Below the pieces are notes generated by a model. That model did not search any database, was not told where the DNA came from, and saw nothing but the letters and a program-made list of their open reading frames with translations. Positions 10,101 to 19,184 of a DNA stretch of 64,000 nucleotides are shown piece by piece. Origin of the DNA: Siphonobacter sp. BAB-5405 (GTDB taxonomy: Bacteria; Bacteroidota; Bacteroidia; Cytophagales; Spirosomataceae); assembly GCF_002872335.1 (NCBI RefSeq), contig NZ_NJAG01000005.1, forward strand, positions 1-64,000, read 5' to 3'. Each line of letters starts with the position of its first letter. The first letter of the stretch is position 1. The translations under genes were made by a program, and so were the position numbers.

Positions 10101-11371
10101 GCGTTTACAGGGGTTCAACTGACTACGATGAACAAGGGATAACCGAAATATGGGATGGGAATTCCTGGCAAACGTTAGATGTACAAACGGAAACTACCGG
10201 ATCGAAAGGATCTTTTGGCTCTCCGAATACGAGAACGCTCACGATTCCTACTGCCTACGCCAATGCAGCGATGAAGATCCGATTCCGGTACCTGGCGAAG
10301 TTTGACTATTACTGGGCGATTGATAATGTAAAAGTGACCGGTACGCCACAAATTCAGACCTCCGTCAATACATCAGCACCGGATCAAAAGTACCTGGGCC
10401 CTAAAGCAACCGTTTACTTCTACGATCCTACTTCAGGGCGAGTGGTTACTAAAATTAAAAACCTGACGGATCATGATTACGGCTGTACCACCGTAGCGGT
10501 GGATCGTCAAGGTACGGATGCGACTCCCTGGTTTGATACCTATAAAATCACGAATAAAACTTTTAAAATAACACCGACGACTAACAATCCCTCGGGCGAA
10601 TACGAAATCACGCTCTACTACCAATCGGATGAGTTGCCTTCTTTCAACGGTGACCAGATTAAGTCCATGGGCAAAAGCACGGGTTCGATTGGCAATACGA
10701 ATAATGCGTCTAATTCTTCGACTCAGAAATTTGCCAGTTCCGCCTTCTACGGCCATTATGCGTTCAAATCCCGGTTTCAGTCCGGCTTTTCTGGATTTGG
10801 CATGTCGGATGCTCCGTTCGAAGGTGCCCTTCCCGTCACGCTGGTTGAATTCCAGGGCAAGTCTATTCCTGAAGGAAACCTGCTTCAGTGGAGTACAGCA
10901 AAGGAATCACAAAATGATTCTTTTATTCTGGAACGTGCTACGAAGGGCCAGGCTTTTGAAGCAATTGCCCGAATCCAGGGAGTTGGCAATGCCAACACGC
11001 TTCAGAGGTACCAGTATGTGGATCGTAAGGTTTCCAGCGGCATTCAGTATTACCGACTCAAACAAGTCGATTTTAACGGTGCCTCGACCTATAGCAAAGT
11101 GATTTCAGTAGACTCGCGTGTGCTACGTAATCTGGTGGGTTCACCCAACCCCGTCCACGCCTGGCTGACCATCAAACTGCCCGATGTTAAAACCGAAGCA
11201 GTCGATTTAATCGTGGTAAACGCCGTAGGCCAGCAGGTACTGCACCAGCAATATACCCAGTTGAAAGAGGGTACCCTCCAGACAGACCTGAGTCAGCTTC
11301 CTCCGGGAGTATACCGGATCATCCTCCAGGATGAAGTCGATCGCTATACGCTTTCCATCATCAAATACTGA
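7163..11371 (+). CDS. Secreted M4-family metalloprotease with Calx-beta region and T9SS tail
   Basis: A 1402-residue thermolysin-family protease exported through Sec and then the type IX system. In order: signal peptide (1-19), FTP/PepSY-type propeptide (to about 230), M4 catalytic domain with HEWGH (His324, Glu325, His328) and third zinc ligand Glu348 in NESYSDIWGE, two jelly-roll-like adhesion segments (about 560-760 and 900-1060), a Calx-beta-like segment between them (near TATQGIDYTFSPTSVTLQAG), a further beta-rich region, and a C-terminal T9SS type A sorting domain (SPNPVHAWLTIKLP onward, ending in IIKY). It probably degrades extracellular protein or prey surfaces. The propeptide suggests self-activation after export. 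A 13-bp palindrome upstream may control it. Confidence 0.92.
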   Translation: MKHVLLLFFLIFFHATTFAQRVAKETIQAFTSQTGSFVSISPVNQNVNFIRLPSARALVLPGSDVQDKSLAFLTQQAKLYGIRSGMDLFSPQQSQKDLYGIEHISLQQLYAGVPIFDGVLRFHYDQGGALTSVNGNFIPGIKVNPKPTLSQQIVEERALKNIELPTGTQSPLKVRQSTLYIFQKGLLQGYPGAIHLVYEVEVTNDVNVREFVFVDAHTGEVVEQFTGIHGIHRELSENNRSNVIWKEGDPFPGSLNKWQQSEIESAGNIYNLMKNAFGYVSYDNKDAPMRTVNNDPQIACPNASWNGSTTNYCDGTAADDVVAHEWGHAYTQYTSGLIYAWQSGALNESYSDIWGETVDLLNGYMDEDENLSVRTSCGSSSRWQVGEKATAFGGALRDMWDPTCHGDPGKVSDPQYRCIPSDRGGVHANSGVLNHAYALLVDGGTYNGYTINGIGLTKAAHIFWRTQRVYLTRTSDFTVQANALEASANDLIGINLKALSTASNDPGFSGQTITSNDVEELGKVIKAVELRLANTDCDFTSLYKPVADNCDGSLPGKAFFYEDFESGMDGWTVATLDTNGTFTPRQWEVKSTSLVNRPGHAAFATDPNSGDCSTVSERGVLRLYSPTITIPANASGPFNLAFKHYIALEPDYDGGNIKYKIGDGSWTLVPSDAFLVNAYPSQLFTSAQDNTNPLQGQFAFTGGDRSSNSSGWIESRIDLTALGLAAGQTIQLRWDMGTDCGVGWYGWYIDDVSVYSCALPAVHFALAESQLNEAEATTPDNCRKYVEKTIEIVIDKAPSQPVTVTLQNPGGTATQGIDYTFSPTSVTLQAGQLSKQITVRMYSDGNVEGDETIQWRYTVHANGGDGFAGGTLQTHTLTIHDKEIDPENFGGTLYSANFNNSLENWTITNGGNSSPTWERVPYYTYSTGGTRYYQALYNTPFLFVNSNATRGDMMDEIVESPPFNTLGFSDLKLSFDQYFRVYRGSTDYDEQGITEIWDGNSWQTLDVQTETTGSKGSFGSPNTRTLTIPTAYANAAMKIRFRYLAKFDYYWAIDNVKVTGTPQIQTSVNTSAPDQKYLGPKATVYFYDPTSGRVVTKIKNLTDHDYGCTTVAVDRQGTDATPWFDTYKITNKTFKITPTTNNPSGEYEITLYYQSDELPSFNGDQIKSMGKSTGSIGNTNNASNSSTQKFASSAFYGHYAFKSRFQSGFSGFGMSDAPFEGALPVTLVEFQGKSIPEGNLLQWSTAKESQNDSFILERATKGQAFEAIARIQGVGNANTLQRYQYVDRKVSSGIQYYRLKQVDFNGASTYSKVISVDSRVLRNLVGSPNPVHAWLTIKLPDVKTEAVDLIVVNAVGQQVLHQQYTQLKEGTLQTDLSQLPPGVYRIILQDEVDRYTLSIIKY

Positions 11372-11437
11372 TGGGCATAAATCGTCCAAACAACACCCGC
11401 TGGTGAAGCCATTTCCTGCCTCCCCAACGGACAAAAA

Positions 11438-11471
11438 GAAAACCTCCCGAGCCTGCACTCGGGAGGTTTTC
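11438..11471. terminator. Bidirectional terminator after the M4 protease gene
   Basis: A perfect 14-bp stem (GAAAACCTCCCGAG / CTCGGGAGGTTTTC) with a 6-base loop, between convergent genes and flanked by A- and T-rich tracts. Confidence 0.9.
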
Positions 11472-11491
11472 TTTTATTAGATCTTTTCCTG

Positions 11492-12028
11492 TTACTTAAG
11501 TTCTTTTTCAACACTCATGAGCCAGGTAGTTAGTTCCTCAGCGGCGGCATCCGTATTTTTCGTTTCCCAGTCCCCCGTTTCCTGCAACAGAATCGGCCAG
11601 TACATTTGCTTTTCTGCGTCGTATCGATAGGCGTAATACTGCCTCGATCCCTGGTCATTCCCCCGGTTTGTACGTTTACTAAAATGTTCGGCGTCTAATG
11701 CATTAATTTTAGAAGCGTACGTTTGTAGCACTACCGCCGAAATAGGTTCGCCCATTGGAGTAGTTTGCTCCATATTTTCCTGCACCTCACTTACCGTCAG
11801 GCCTTTATTCGGTTCGGCCCAATTCCAGCGGCTCGGATTTTGAAAAACCTGTATGTTTCCGGACCTGTCAATCAGGAACCCTTTTTGCTGTTTTCCCCAG
11901 GCCTGATTGGTGTACGTTACTTCAAAAAGTACTGCCTGGCTGATGCGTACGCCTTCTGTTTCCTTTTCACAATGGATAAAGGATAGAAGCGGGAAGACAA
12001 GACAGAAAGTACGAACGATTTTTTTCAT
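11492..12028 (-). CDS. Hypothetical lipoprotein
   Basis: I do not recognise a named family. The N-terminus (MKKIVRTFCLVFPLLSFIHC) is a short signal peptide ending at a Cys in a lipobox-like setting (FIHC is not a perfect lipobox), followed by an acidic start (EKETEG), so a lipid-anchored envelope protein is likely. The mature part of about 155 residues is mixed alpha/beta with many polar residues and no metal or catalytic motif that I can see. It is a single gene convergent with the M4 protease gene, with NudK-type gene upstream on the same strand about 90 bases away. Function unknown. Confidence 0.6.
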   Translation of the reverse strand: MKKIVRTFCLVFPLLSFIHCEKETEGVRISQAVLFEVTYTNQAWGKQQKGFLIDRSGNIQVFQNPSRWNWAEPNKGLTVSEVQENMEQTTPMGEPISAVVLQTYASKINALDAEHFSKRTNRGNDQGSRQYYAYRYDAEKQMYWPILLQETGDWETKNTDAAAEELTTWLMSVEKELK

Positions 12029-12119
12029 AGTCTCAGTAAGCTATTAGCCTTAAATATACTAGTATTCCTGTTACCCGTATAGAAAACAAAGCTTAAAAAC
12101 AGACTACAACTAATTACAT

Positions 12120-12701
12120 CTACTCACATTTCATTCGACCGTTCAATTGGAGAAATTGAAGCAACAAGACGGTCTTCGCATCTTTGATTTCACCACTTCC
12201 TATCATTTGCAAAGCCTGGGGGAAAGGCAACTCCAGGACCCGAATGTCTTCTTCTTCCACTACCCCACCCCCTTGGTTGATCCGGTGCGTATCCTCGTAT
12301 TCCGCGATGAAAAAATACAGGATCTCGGTAACCGAACCCGGACTCATATATAACTCAAACACCCGCTCGGGCTGCGTAACGCGGTAGCCCGTTTCTTCCT
12401 CCGTTTCGCGACGGATACAGTCCTCCGGGCTATCGGCATCGAGTAAACCCGCACAGGCTTCGATGAGCATACCGCTGGCATTGCCATTCACGTAGGTGGG
12501 CATACGGAATTGTTCCGTCAGAATGACCGTATTCTTTTCGCGATTATACAGCAGGATTACCGCTCCGTTTCCCCGGTCATAACATTCCCGCGACTGTCGC
12601 TGCCAGGAACCGTCTTTCTTAGGGTAATCGAAGGTGACTTTACGTAGGGTATACCAGTTGTCGGAAAGGATTTCTGTACTGACAATTTGAACGGTATTCA
12701 T
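12120..12701 (-). CDS. nudK: NudK-type Nudix hydrolase (GDP-mannose pyrophosphatase)
   Basis: A Nudix hydrolase of about 190 residues. The Nudix helix reads [20 protein letters not shown], with the same spacing as E. coli NudK, and the flanks ([14 protein letters not shown] before, [21 protein letters not shown] after) also fit NudK, which cleaves GDP-mannose and related nucleotide sugars to a sugar phosphate and a nucleoside monophosphate. The name rests on this resemblance; ADP-ribose pyrophosphatase is the main alternative. It is divergent from a DeoR-family regulator and shares the phased GATC repeats in the intergenic region, so it may be under that regulator's control. Confidence 0.8.
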   Translation of the reverse strand: MNTVQIVSTEILSDNWYTLRKVTFDYPKKDGSWQRQSRECYDRGNGAVILLYNREKNTVILTEQFRMPTYVNGNASGMLIEACAGLLDADSPEDCIRRETEEETGYRVTQPERVFELYMSPGSVTEILYFFIAEYEDTHRINQGGGVVEEEDIRVLELPFPQALQMIGSGEIKDAKTVLLLQFLQLNGRMKCE

Positions 12702-12743
12702 AAGGGGTCATTTTTGATGGTTGAACGAATGACACCAACAAAA

Positions 12744-12812
12744 TTCGATCATTATTGATCAAAACCAAATTATTTCGATCAAAATAAATTATATTTGTTC
12801 ATATTCGATCAA
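12744..12812. promoter_or_regulatory. Promoter and phased operator between nudK and the DeoR-type gene
   Basis: Four copies of GATCA start at 12747, 12757, 12777 and 12807; three are extended to TTCGATCA. The spacings are 10, 20 and 30 bp, all whole helical turns. A Bacteroidota -7 box (TATATTTG, 12790-12797) sits between the third and fourth copies, 18 bases before the ATG of the DeoR-family gene. Repressor bound on one face of the helix would cover this promoter, pointing to autorepression. No good -33 TTG is seen. Confidence 0.65.
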
Positions 12813-12814
12813 CT

Positions 12815-13567
12815 ATGAACATTACCAGACAGAAACAGATACTTGAATTTCTGGCCGACGGAAACGAACGGAGTGTGAGTTTCCTGGCCGAACAGTTACA
12901 AACGTCTGAGATTACGATTCGCCGGGATCTGAATACGCTGTCCGAACGGGGCAAACTGATTCGTACGCACGGCGGAGCCACCCGGAATGACTTGCCCTTT
13001 GTGCCCTTTACTCACAAATCGGTCATCCATACGCAGGCCAAAAAGCAGATTGGACAGCGGGCGGCTACATTAGTAGAGGAAAACGACGTACTCTTTCTGG
13101 ATTGCGGCAGTACCGTGCTGGCGATGGCTCCGTACCTCAAAACCTTCCGTAACCTGAAGATTATTACTAACTCCCTGCCTTTAATTTGGGAATTGCGGGA
13201 AGCTCCTCACCTCTCCATCAATCTCATTGGTGGAGAGCTGGACGTACAGCGGCAGGCCGTACACGGTTCCGTAGCCCTGGAACACGTAGCTCGGTATCAT
13301 GCTGATAAGGCGTTCATTGGGGTGGATGGTATTTCACTCAAAAATGGCTTGACGGCTCGCAGCGAAACGGAAGCTTCCTTTACCAAGGCCTTACTGGCCA
13401 ACGCCGAAAAAAGCTTTTTACTGGCCGATCTCAGTAAGTTCGAGCAGGACAGCTATTTGAAATTTGCCCCGCTTTCGGCCATTCATCACATCATTACCCG
13501 TGCTGGACTGGATGAAAATCTGGTGCAACAGTATCGGGAAGCCGGTTGCGAATGGATTGAAGCGTGA
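12815..13567 (+). CDS. DeoR/GlpR-family transcriptional repressor
   Basis: A 250-residue regulator. The N-terminal DeoR winged helix is clear: RQKQILEFLADGNERSVSFL, then SEITIRRDLNTLSERGKLIR and HGGA, followed by a DeoRC sugar-phosphate sensor domain with DCGSTVLAMAPYL, TNSLPL, GGELD and AFIGVDGIS. DeoR members usually repress sugar catabolism and are released by a phosphorylated sugar. No sugar kinase or transporter lies beside it, but the divergent NudK-type gene makes mannose or nucleotide-sugar metabolism a reasonable guess. Its own promoter overlaps a set of GATCA repeats. A terminator follows directly. Confidence 0.9.
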   Translation: MNITRQKQILEFLADGNERSVSFLAEQLQTSEITIRRDLNTLSERGKLIRTHGGATRNDLPFVPFTHKSVIHTQAKKQIGQRAATLVEENDVLFLDCGSTVLAMAPYLKTFRNLKIITNSLPLIWELREAPHLSINLIGGELDVQRQAVHGSVALEHVARYHADKAFIGVDGISLKNGLTARSETEASFTKALLANAEKSFLLADLSKFEQDSYLKFAPLSAIHHIITRAGLDENLVQQYREAGCEWIEA

Positions 13568-13574
13568 GATAACA

Positions 13575-13613
13575 AAAAGGTCCCCGGAAACGTCGCGTTT
13601 TCGGGGTCCTTTT
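13575..13613. terminator. Terminator between the DeoR-type gene and fumC
   Basis: An imperfect long hairpin (AAAAGGTCCCCGGAAA with TTTTCGGGGTCCTTTT, one T/T mismatch and one G/T pair, 7-base loop) between convergent stop codons, with A-rich and T-rich sides. Confidence 0.8.
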
Positions 13614-13634
13614 GCAAGTAAATTCTCTTCAATA

Positions 13635-15032
13635 CTAGATTTTACCCACCATATTTTCAGGTTTCACCCACTCGTCGAATTCTTCGGAGGTAAGGTAACC
13701 TAGAGCAATAGCCGTTTCTTTCAGCGTAGAACCATTTTTGTGGGCGGTCTGAGCGATTTCGGCGGCTTTGTAGTAACCGATTTTCGGGTTCAGAGCCGTT
13801 ACCAGCATCAGGGAGTTATTGACGTGCTTTTTGATGTTTTCCGTCAACGGTTCGATGCCCACGGCACACTTGTCGTTGAAGGCTACGCAAACGTCGCCAA
13901 TCAGACGAGCCGAGTGCAGGAAGTTGTAGATCATCACGGGCTTGAATACGTTCAGCTCGAAGTGACCGTTTGAACCACCAATGTTGATGGCTACGTCATT
14001 ACCCAGCACCTGAGCCGCCACCATGGTCATGGCTTCGCATTGCGTCGGGTTTACTTTACCGGGCATGATCGAGCTGCCGGGTTCGTTATCCGGAATGAAG
14101 ATTTCGCCAATTCCCGCCCGTGGGCCAGACGACAGCATCCGAATATCGTTACCGATTTTCATCAGGCTTACGGCAACCGTTTTCAGGGCACCGTGAGCTT
14201 CCACGATGGCGTCGTGAGCCGCCAGAGCTTCGAATTTGTTTTCAGCCGTTACGAAAGGCAGACCCGTCAGATCAGCAATGTGCTTGGCTACTAACTCGGA
14301 ATACCCTTCGGGCGTGTTGATTCCCGTACCTACAGCCGTTCCACCCAAAGCCAGTTCGGACAAGTGTTCCAGCGTATTTTTGATGGCTTTCAGACCGTGA
14401 TTCAGTTGCGATACGTAGCCGGAAAACTCCTGACCCAATGTTAGCGGCGTCGCATCCATGAAGTGCGTACGACCGATTTTCACGACGTTTTTGAACGCTT
14501 CCGCCTTGGCTTGCAGCGTATCCCGCAGTTTTTCGATGCCGGGGATCGTAATCTCGATCAGAATTTTATACGCCGCAATGTGCATGGCCGTCGGGAACGT
14601 ATCGTTTGACGACTGCGACTTGTTCACGTCATCATTCGGGTGAACAAATTTCTGCTTGTCCGCCAGATCGCCGCCATTTACGACGTGAGCCCGGTACGCA
14701 ACAACCTCGTTCACGTTCATGTTCGACTGCGTACCCGAACCCGTTTGCCACACCACCAGCGGAAACTGATCGTCGAGTTTACGGTCCAGGATTTCGTCGC
14801 ACACCTGACCAATCAGGTTTTTTTTATCTTCTGGCAGTACGCCCAGTTCGAAGTTAGTAATGGCCGCTGCTTTTTTCAGGTACGCAAACGCCGCGATGAT
14901 TTCTTTCGGCATTTTATTAATGTCCTGAGCAATCGGAAAATTCAGGATGGAACGTTGGGTTTGAGCTCCCCAATACACATGAGCGGGCACTTGCACTTCA
15001 CCCATGGTGTCTTTCTCAATACGGTATTCCAT
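13635..15032 (-). CDS. fumC: Class II fumarate hydratase
   Basis: Reversible hydration of fumarate to L-malate in the TCA cycle, cytoplasmic homotetramer. The superfamily signature [11 protein letters not shown] with the mobile catalytic loop is present, as are the substrate-binding segments [14 protein letters not shown] and [20 protein letters not shown] and the FumC-type [20 protein letters not shown]. Length 465 residues is standard; the start [16 protein letters not shown] is the usual FumC N-terminus. Aspartase and argininosuccinate lyase are excluded by the [14 protein letters not shown] sequence. A -7 box lies about 80 bases upstream. Confidence 0.96.
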   Translation of the reverse strand: MEYRIEKDTMGEVQVPAHVYWGAQTQRSILNFPIAQDINKMPKEIIAAFAYLKKAAAITNFELGVLPEDKKNLIGQVCDEILDRKLDDQFPLVVWQTGSGTQSNMNVNEVVAYRAHVVNGGDLADKQKFVHPNDDVNKSQSSNDTFPTAMHIAAYKILIEITIPGIEKLRDTLQAKAEAFKNVVKIGRTHFMDATPLTLGQEFSGYVSQLNHGLKAIKNTLEHLSELALGGTAVGTGINTPEGYSELVAKHIADLTGLPFVTAENKFEALAAHDAIVEAHGALKTVAVSLMKIGNDIRMLSSGPRAGIGEIFIPDNEPGSSIMPGKVNPTQCEAMTMVAAQVLGNDVAINIGGSNGHFELNVFKPVMIYNFLHSARLIGDVCVAFNDKCAVGIEPLTENIKKHVNNSLMLVTALNPKIGYYKAAEIAQTAHKNGSTLKETAIALGYLTSEEFDEWVKPENMVGKI

Positions 15033-15111
15033 GATTTATCGTTTAACGGTTCCGCGAGAACGCCTGGCCGCGAACAGAAAACGTTCGGCCAGGGGCTTAC
15101 GCAATTCGCCG

Positions 15112-15119
15112 CAAAGCTA
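15112..15119 (-). promoter_or_regulatory. -7 box of the fumC promoter
   Basis: TAGCTTTG on the minus strand matches the Bacteroidota -7 consensus TAnnTTTG. It would give a leader of about 75 bases before fumC. The -33 TTG is not conserved. Confidence 0.5.
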
Positions 15120-15170
15120 CCAAGTGAATGGAACGGGTAATGGATTTTTCTGAAAATTTCTGGTGATTTC

Positions 15171-17152
15171 TTAATGGCGAATCAGTAGTCGCCGGGTGAG
15201 TGTTCCCCGATTGGTTTGCACGCGGAGCAGATACAGGCCATTGGCGAGGTTTCCTACAACGAGTCGACTCTCACGCTGGCTCGTCGATTGTTGCCGATGT
15301 ACCCGACCTGTCTGATCGAATAGCGTAATCTGAGCGGGCTGAGCCTCCGAAAGCTGGATAAGTACCTCCTGAGCGGCCGGATTGGGGCTTAGTTGCACCG
15401 ACCAAGGTTGCGGTTCTTCAATCCCCGTAGGCAAGGACATCATCACCAACAACAGCGTCGTAACCTCTGCTGCTGACTGCAAGGTAGTACGCAGTCGGTA
15501 AACGTAACGGGAACCGGGAGCGACGGACTTATCCGTATACGTAGTACTGCTTGCGGGCAGTGTAGCCAGAGTCGTGAATGTACCCTGGTTCTCCTGCCGC
15601 TCAAGTTTCATTTCCCGGGTATTCGGCAACAGACTCCAGCGGAGAGCAACTTCAAATAAATCCACGCTGGTAGCCTGAAGCGTCTGATTAGGCTGGTAGG
15701 GACCAATGGCTACGTTTTCGAAACAAAACGCATACTGCTCTCGCTTGTTGAGCAGATACGGACCTGTATACGCAATGGCGTGTCCCGTCGGAACGACCGG
15801 TGGCAGATACGTCAGCCGGGTGGCCGTAGCGGGTTTATTGAGGTACACATGCACTTTATTACCTTCAGCCCGCAGGGAATCTACGCTGCCGCTCTGTCCG
15901 TCCAAATAGATATAATCTTTCAGATACAGCGTGAATTGCTGCCCATTAAGCACGGAAGTACCAACGAATGATTTTTGTGCTACCAGCTCCTGGTCTATAT
16001 CAAATTCGATGGTTAGCTGGGTCTGTTGGGTATTGGAATAATAGATTTTACGTGGATCGGGGGAGTTGATTTGCAGCGTATCCGTCGAGCCGTAAAAATC
16101 CCGATTGACCATGCGATACAGATTATGGGCGAAAATGACGTTATCCTGAGCCCGGTAATGAATGCCATCGTGGCCCAGTAATCCCATGGTCGTAATGGTT
16201 CGTACATCGGGGTACAGCTGGGCCGTCCGACGCTGGAAATCCCGGACAAAGGCCGATCGATCCCCCACCCCGGCGGGCTGAATCCCGGTTTGCGTAACGT
16301 ATACCTTTTGCAAACGGGGTAATCCTGTTTCCAGCTGCGGTACAGTTTATCAAATTGAGCGGGATACTCCAGCATTTGCGAAGATAAACCCCCAATTTCC
16401 GCCTCACCCTGCCGCCAGAAAATAGCCTTGACCTGATTCTGAACGCCTGCCATCATACTCCGGTGCAAAGCCCTCCCGTAATCGGTAGTCAGATCGGATG
16501 GATTAGCGGCGTTACGATCATTGAAAAACGTAATAGGCTGCCCCCCTGAACCATTATTGAGAATACAGGTGGGGATTTGATTATTCTGTCGGATCAGGCG
16601 TTGTAATTCCGTACCCCACACGCCAACGTTTACACTCAGACCATTGGCCACTACCCACTTGGGGCCTTCCGAACCGTAATTGGTGGTATAAGTTCGACAA
16701 AATTCATTCTGCTGGGGGTCGTACAAAATGTACTCGGGCCCTTCACCCCCGGCTACGGCATTCGACTGCCCGCTGATCAGGTACACATCGCCCGCGACCA
16801 GATTGACGCGGGTGGCATACAAGGTTGAGTCCCGGTTTTTGACAAGGTAAATTTTAGCCTGGTATTGAACCGTTTCGGCTTTGATGGTTGGGTTGAGAGC
16901 AAAGAAAGCTCGTCCGTTCTGAAAACTCAGGTTTTGCGAAGCGTAGCGGTACAGATTCGATCCGCGAAAAATCTGAACGGAGATTTTAGTAACGCTGGCA
17001 TCGGTCACCGTACCAGCGATGGCCACCGTTCCTTCCGATTGCTCATTACGGGGAAAAAGCTGATTATCCGCTGGAAGTTTGGAGAAGGTTACCTGACCTA
17101 ATACGGTCCCCAGACTCGCTATACTGAATATCCAGGTAAAAAATAGTTTCAT
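15171..17152 (-). pseudogene. Secreted SGNH-type (sialate O-acetylesterase-like) esterase with T9SS tail, frameshifted
   Basis: Two overlapping frames join into one protein of about 660 residues. The first carries a signal peptide (MKLFFTWIFSIASLGTVLGQ), a beta-rich domain and the SGNH nucleophile block SGQSNAVAGG; the second carries the DxxH block (GHDGIHYR), a fibronectin-like region and a T9SS type A sorting domain (SPNPAAQEVLIQLS to the end). The break lies in a CCCC run (16316-16319 on the plus strand): restoring one C gives SWKQDYPRLQKVYVTQTG in one frame. As read, neither piece has the full catalytic set. It may be a real loss or a base-call error. Closest known group is sialate O-acetylesterase / carbohydrate esterase 6; the sugar is unknown. 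Confidence 0.8.
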
Positions 17153-17456
17153 AGAGTGGTTTTTGATGGGTATCGGGCGGGTGTTAAAAGCTAGTTACGC
17201 CCTTACAGTGCCCCTATGGAGACAACACCGGAAGTGAGCAAAGGTTAACACAATCAGAAAAGAAAATCCAGCATCAGCGTAGTACCGGGAAAGGCGGACT
17301 CAATACTACTAGGATAATTTGGCAAAAGCAGACAAGGCAGGCCTTATTCTCAGCTTTCCCGTATATATGATCGCTTGTTTGTGTCGTTACATTTGTAAAT
17401 TCCCTTCGACATTTTCGTTAACTGCTTGTTCCTTATGCCAGGATTAAGGACTAATT
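17153..17456. promoter_or_regulatory. Divergent intergenic region with a -7 box for the serine hydrolase gene
   Basis: About 300 bases without a gene between the divergent esterase and serine hydrolase genes. TACATTTG at 17388-17395 fits TAnnTTTG on the plus strand and would start transcription near 17402. No clear -33 TTG at the expected distance, no strong palindrome, no RNA-like structure noticed. Confidence 0.4.
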
Positions 17457-17489
17457 TTGTTTTGTACCGTAACTAAACTCCCAATTACC

Positions 17490-18929
17490 GTGTCCGTTGC
17501 TCGTTTTTGTTCCGTTGCTATTATTTGGGGTTTATTTTCACTACTCGGTTGCTCGCAAAGCCCCAAAGAAGCGGCTTCGAGCGTTGCCGTCAGTAACCCA
17601 GCCGTAGCGATTCTTAACGACAGTATCGCCAAACGATTCAATCCGGCTGAAGCCAGCCGGAAAGCCGGTCAGCTCGACACGTTTTTTCATAATCTGCACA
17701 ACAGGTACGGCTTCAACGGAACCGTATTGGTTGCTCAGTACGGTAAAGTAATTTACAAAGGTGCATTCGGCTACAAGAACCTGACCCTGCGGGATACGCT
17801 TACCACGACGACGCCCTTTCAGCTCGCTTCCGTTTCCAAGCAGTTTACGGCCGTGGCAATCATGCAGATGAAGGAAAAAGGACTGCTTAATTACGACGAT
17901 CCGGTTTATAAATTCATTCCTACTTTTCCGTACGATTCGTCCATCACCATTCGCCTGCTACTGACGCACCGTTCGGGTCTGCCCAGCTATCAGTACGGAC
18001 TGGAAAAGTACTGTGACAAATCCCAACCACTCAGTAACCAGGAGGTAGTTGATAAGCTTTGTCTGTACAAGCCCGTTCCCTACGGTCGCCCGGATGTGCG
18101 GTTTCACTACAACAATACCAACTACGTACTGCTCTCCTACATCGTCGAAAAACTGAGCGGTAAGCCCTTTAGCAAATACGCCGAACAAAACCTGTTCAAA
18201 CCCCTGGGCATGAACAACACCTTCGTGTATGACGGCACCAATACCAACCTGCTCATGGCTGCCGCGACGGGTTATACGGGCGGGAGACGATCGCTGGCTA
18301 TTGACTACCTCGACAGCGTAACGGGCGATAAGAGTTTGTATTCCACTGCGGAAGATATGTTTAAGTGGGATCGGGGTTTATATACCGAACAGCTCATTAG
18401 CCAGAAGACACTGGAAGAAGCCTTTCGACCAGCCAATGACGACGCCCGGCTCGTTACGCGGAACTACGGCTTCGGCTGGCGTTTACAGAAAATCCCCAAC
18501 GATCAGTGGCTGACGTTTCATACCGGCTGGTGGCATGGTTTCAAGAATTATTTCATGCGAAACCGCCCCGATCAGAGTAGCATCATTATGCTTTCCAACG
18601 TAGCCAACAGCTACCTTTCGCAGGTAAAAATGGTACAGGCCATTCTGTATCCGGACAAAGCCCGGTTCTTCCTGCGGGGTGAAAACGTAGATCCCGAAAC
18701 GGGTGATCAAATGCTGGCGGGCGAAGGGATGCAGGGCGGAGGCGACGTAACGCCGGAGCTTTCCCTTTCCGATCTCTACAAAATGCTACCTGTCGCTCCG
18801 GTGGTCAAACATAAGGTGGTTCACCGCAAAGGAAAGCAACACGTCGTGACCAGGCGGGGGGCAAAAGCTACAAAAGCCAAGGCCCCGGTCAAACGTAAGG
18901 CTCCGGCCCAGAAAAAAAGAAGACGATAA
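17490..18929 (+). CDS. Class C beta-lactamase-family serine hydrolase, lipoprotein with basic tail
   Basis: A serine hydrolase of the beta-lactamase/penicillin-binding family (Pfam Beta-lactamase). The SxxK nucleophile reads SVSK in FQLASVSKQFTAVAIMQM, the YxN motif reads YNN in FHYNNTNYVLLSYI, and HTG in TFHTGWWHGF stands for the KTG box. The GTG start gives VSVARFCSVAIIWGLFSLLGC, a lipoprotein signal; a TTG start 33 bases upstream (17457) is possible. The last 40 residues are very rich in Lys, Arg and Ala (TKAKAPVKRKAPAQKKRRR), unusual for this family. Likely peptidase or esterase acting in the envelope; true beta-lactamase activity is unlikely because HTG replaces KTG and the protein is longer than AmpC. 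Confidence 0.85.
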   Translation: MSVARFCSVAIIWGLFSLLGCSQSPKEAASSVAVSNPAVAILNDSIAKRFNPAEASRKAGQLDTFFHNLHNRYGFNGTVLVAQYGKVIYKGAFGYKNLTLRDTLTTTTPFQLASVSKQFTAVAIMQMKEKGLLNYDDPVYKFIPTFPYDSSITIRLLLTHRSGLPSYQYGLEKYCDKSQPLSNQEVVDKLCLYKPVPYGRPDVRFHYNNTNYVLLSYIVEKLSGKPFSKYAEQNLFKPLGMNNTFVYDGTNTNLLMAAATGYTGGRRSLAIDYLDSVTGDKSLYSTAEDMFKWDRGLYTEQLISQKTLEEAFRPANDDARLVTRNYGFGWRLQKIPNDQWLTFHTGWWHGFKNYFMRNRPDQSSIIMLSNVANSYLSQVKMVQAILYPDKARFFLRGENVDPETGDQMLAGEGMQGGGDVTPELSLSDLYKMLPVAPVVKHKVVHRKGKQHVVTRRGAKATKAKAPVKRKAPAQKKRRR

Positions 18930-18933
18930 CCCC

Positions 18934-18960
18934 AAGGCTGGTCCAGCGGAGACCAGCCTT
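18934..18960 (+). terminator. Terminator after the serine hydrolase gene
   Basis: Perfect 10-bp stem (AAGGCTGGTC / GACCAGCCTT), 7-base loop, followed by TTCT, four bases past the stop codon. Confidence 0.85.
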
Positions 18961-19184
18961 TTCTGTACGCAAACTTTCCGAATTTATTTGCTATTTCAGC
19001 GGGTATCGCTGATCTTGCCAACTGTTCCGCCGCATTTCAGTATGCATCCATACGCTACTCCGCCAGGTAGTATTTCGCTGAAGCTGCTTTTTTAGAGGGA
19101 ATCCGCTCATCCCTGCGTTTCAGCACCCCGCGTTCCCCTATTCATTGCTTTTCCATCAGGCATTAGTGTCATTCTTAACTACGA

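Noticed and set aside
17457-18929. True beta-lactamase
   Set aside because: HTG replaces KTG, the chain is longer than AmpC and the basic tail is atypical; many such proteins are esterases or peptidases.
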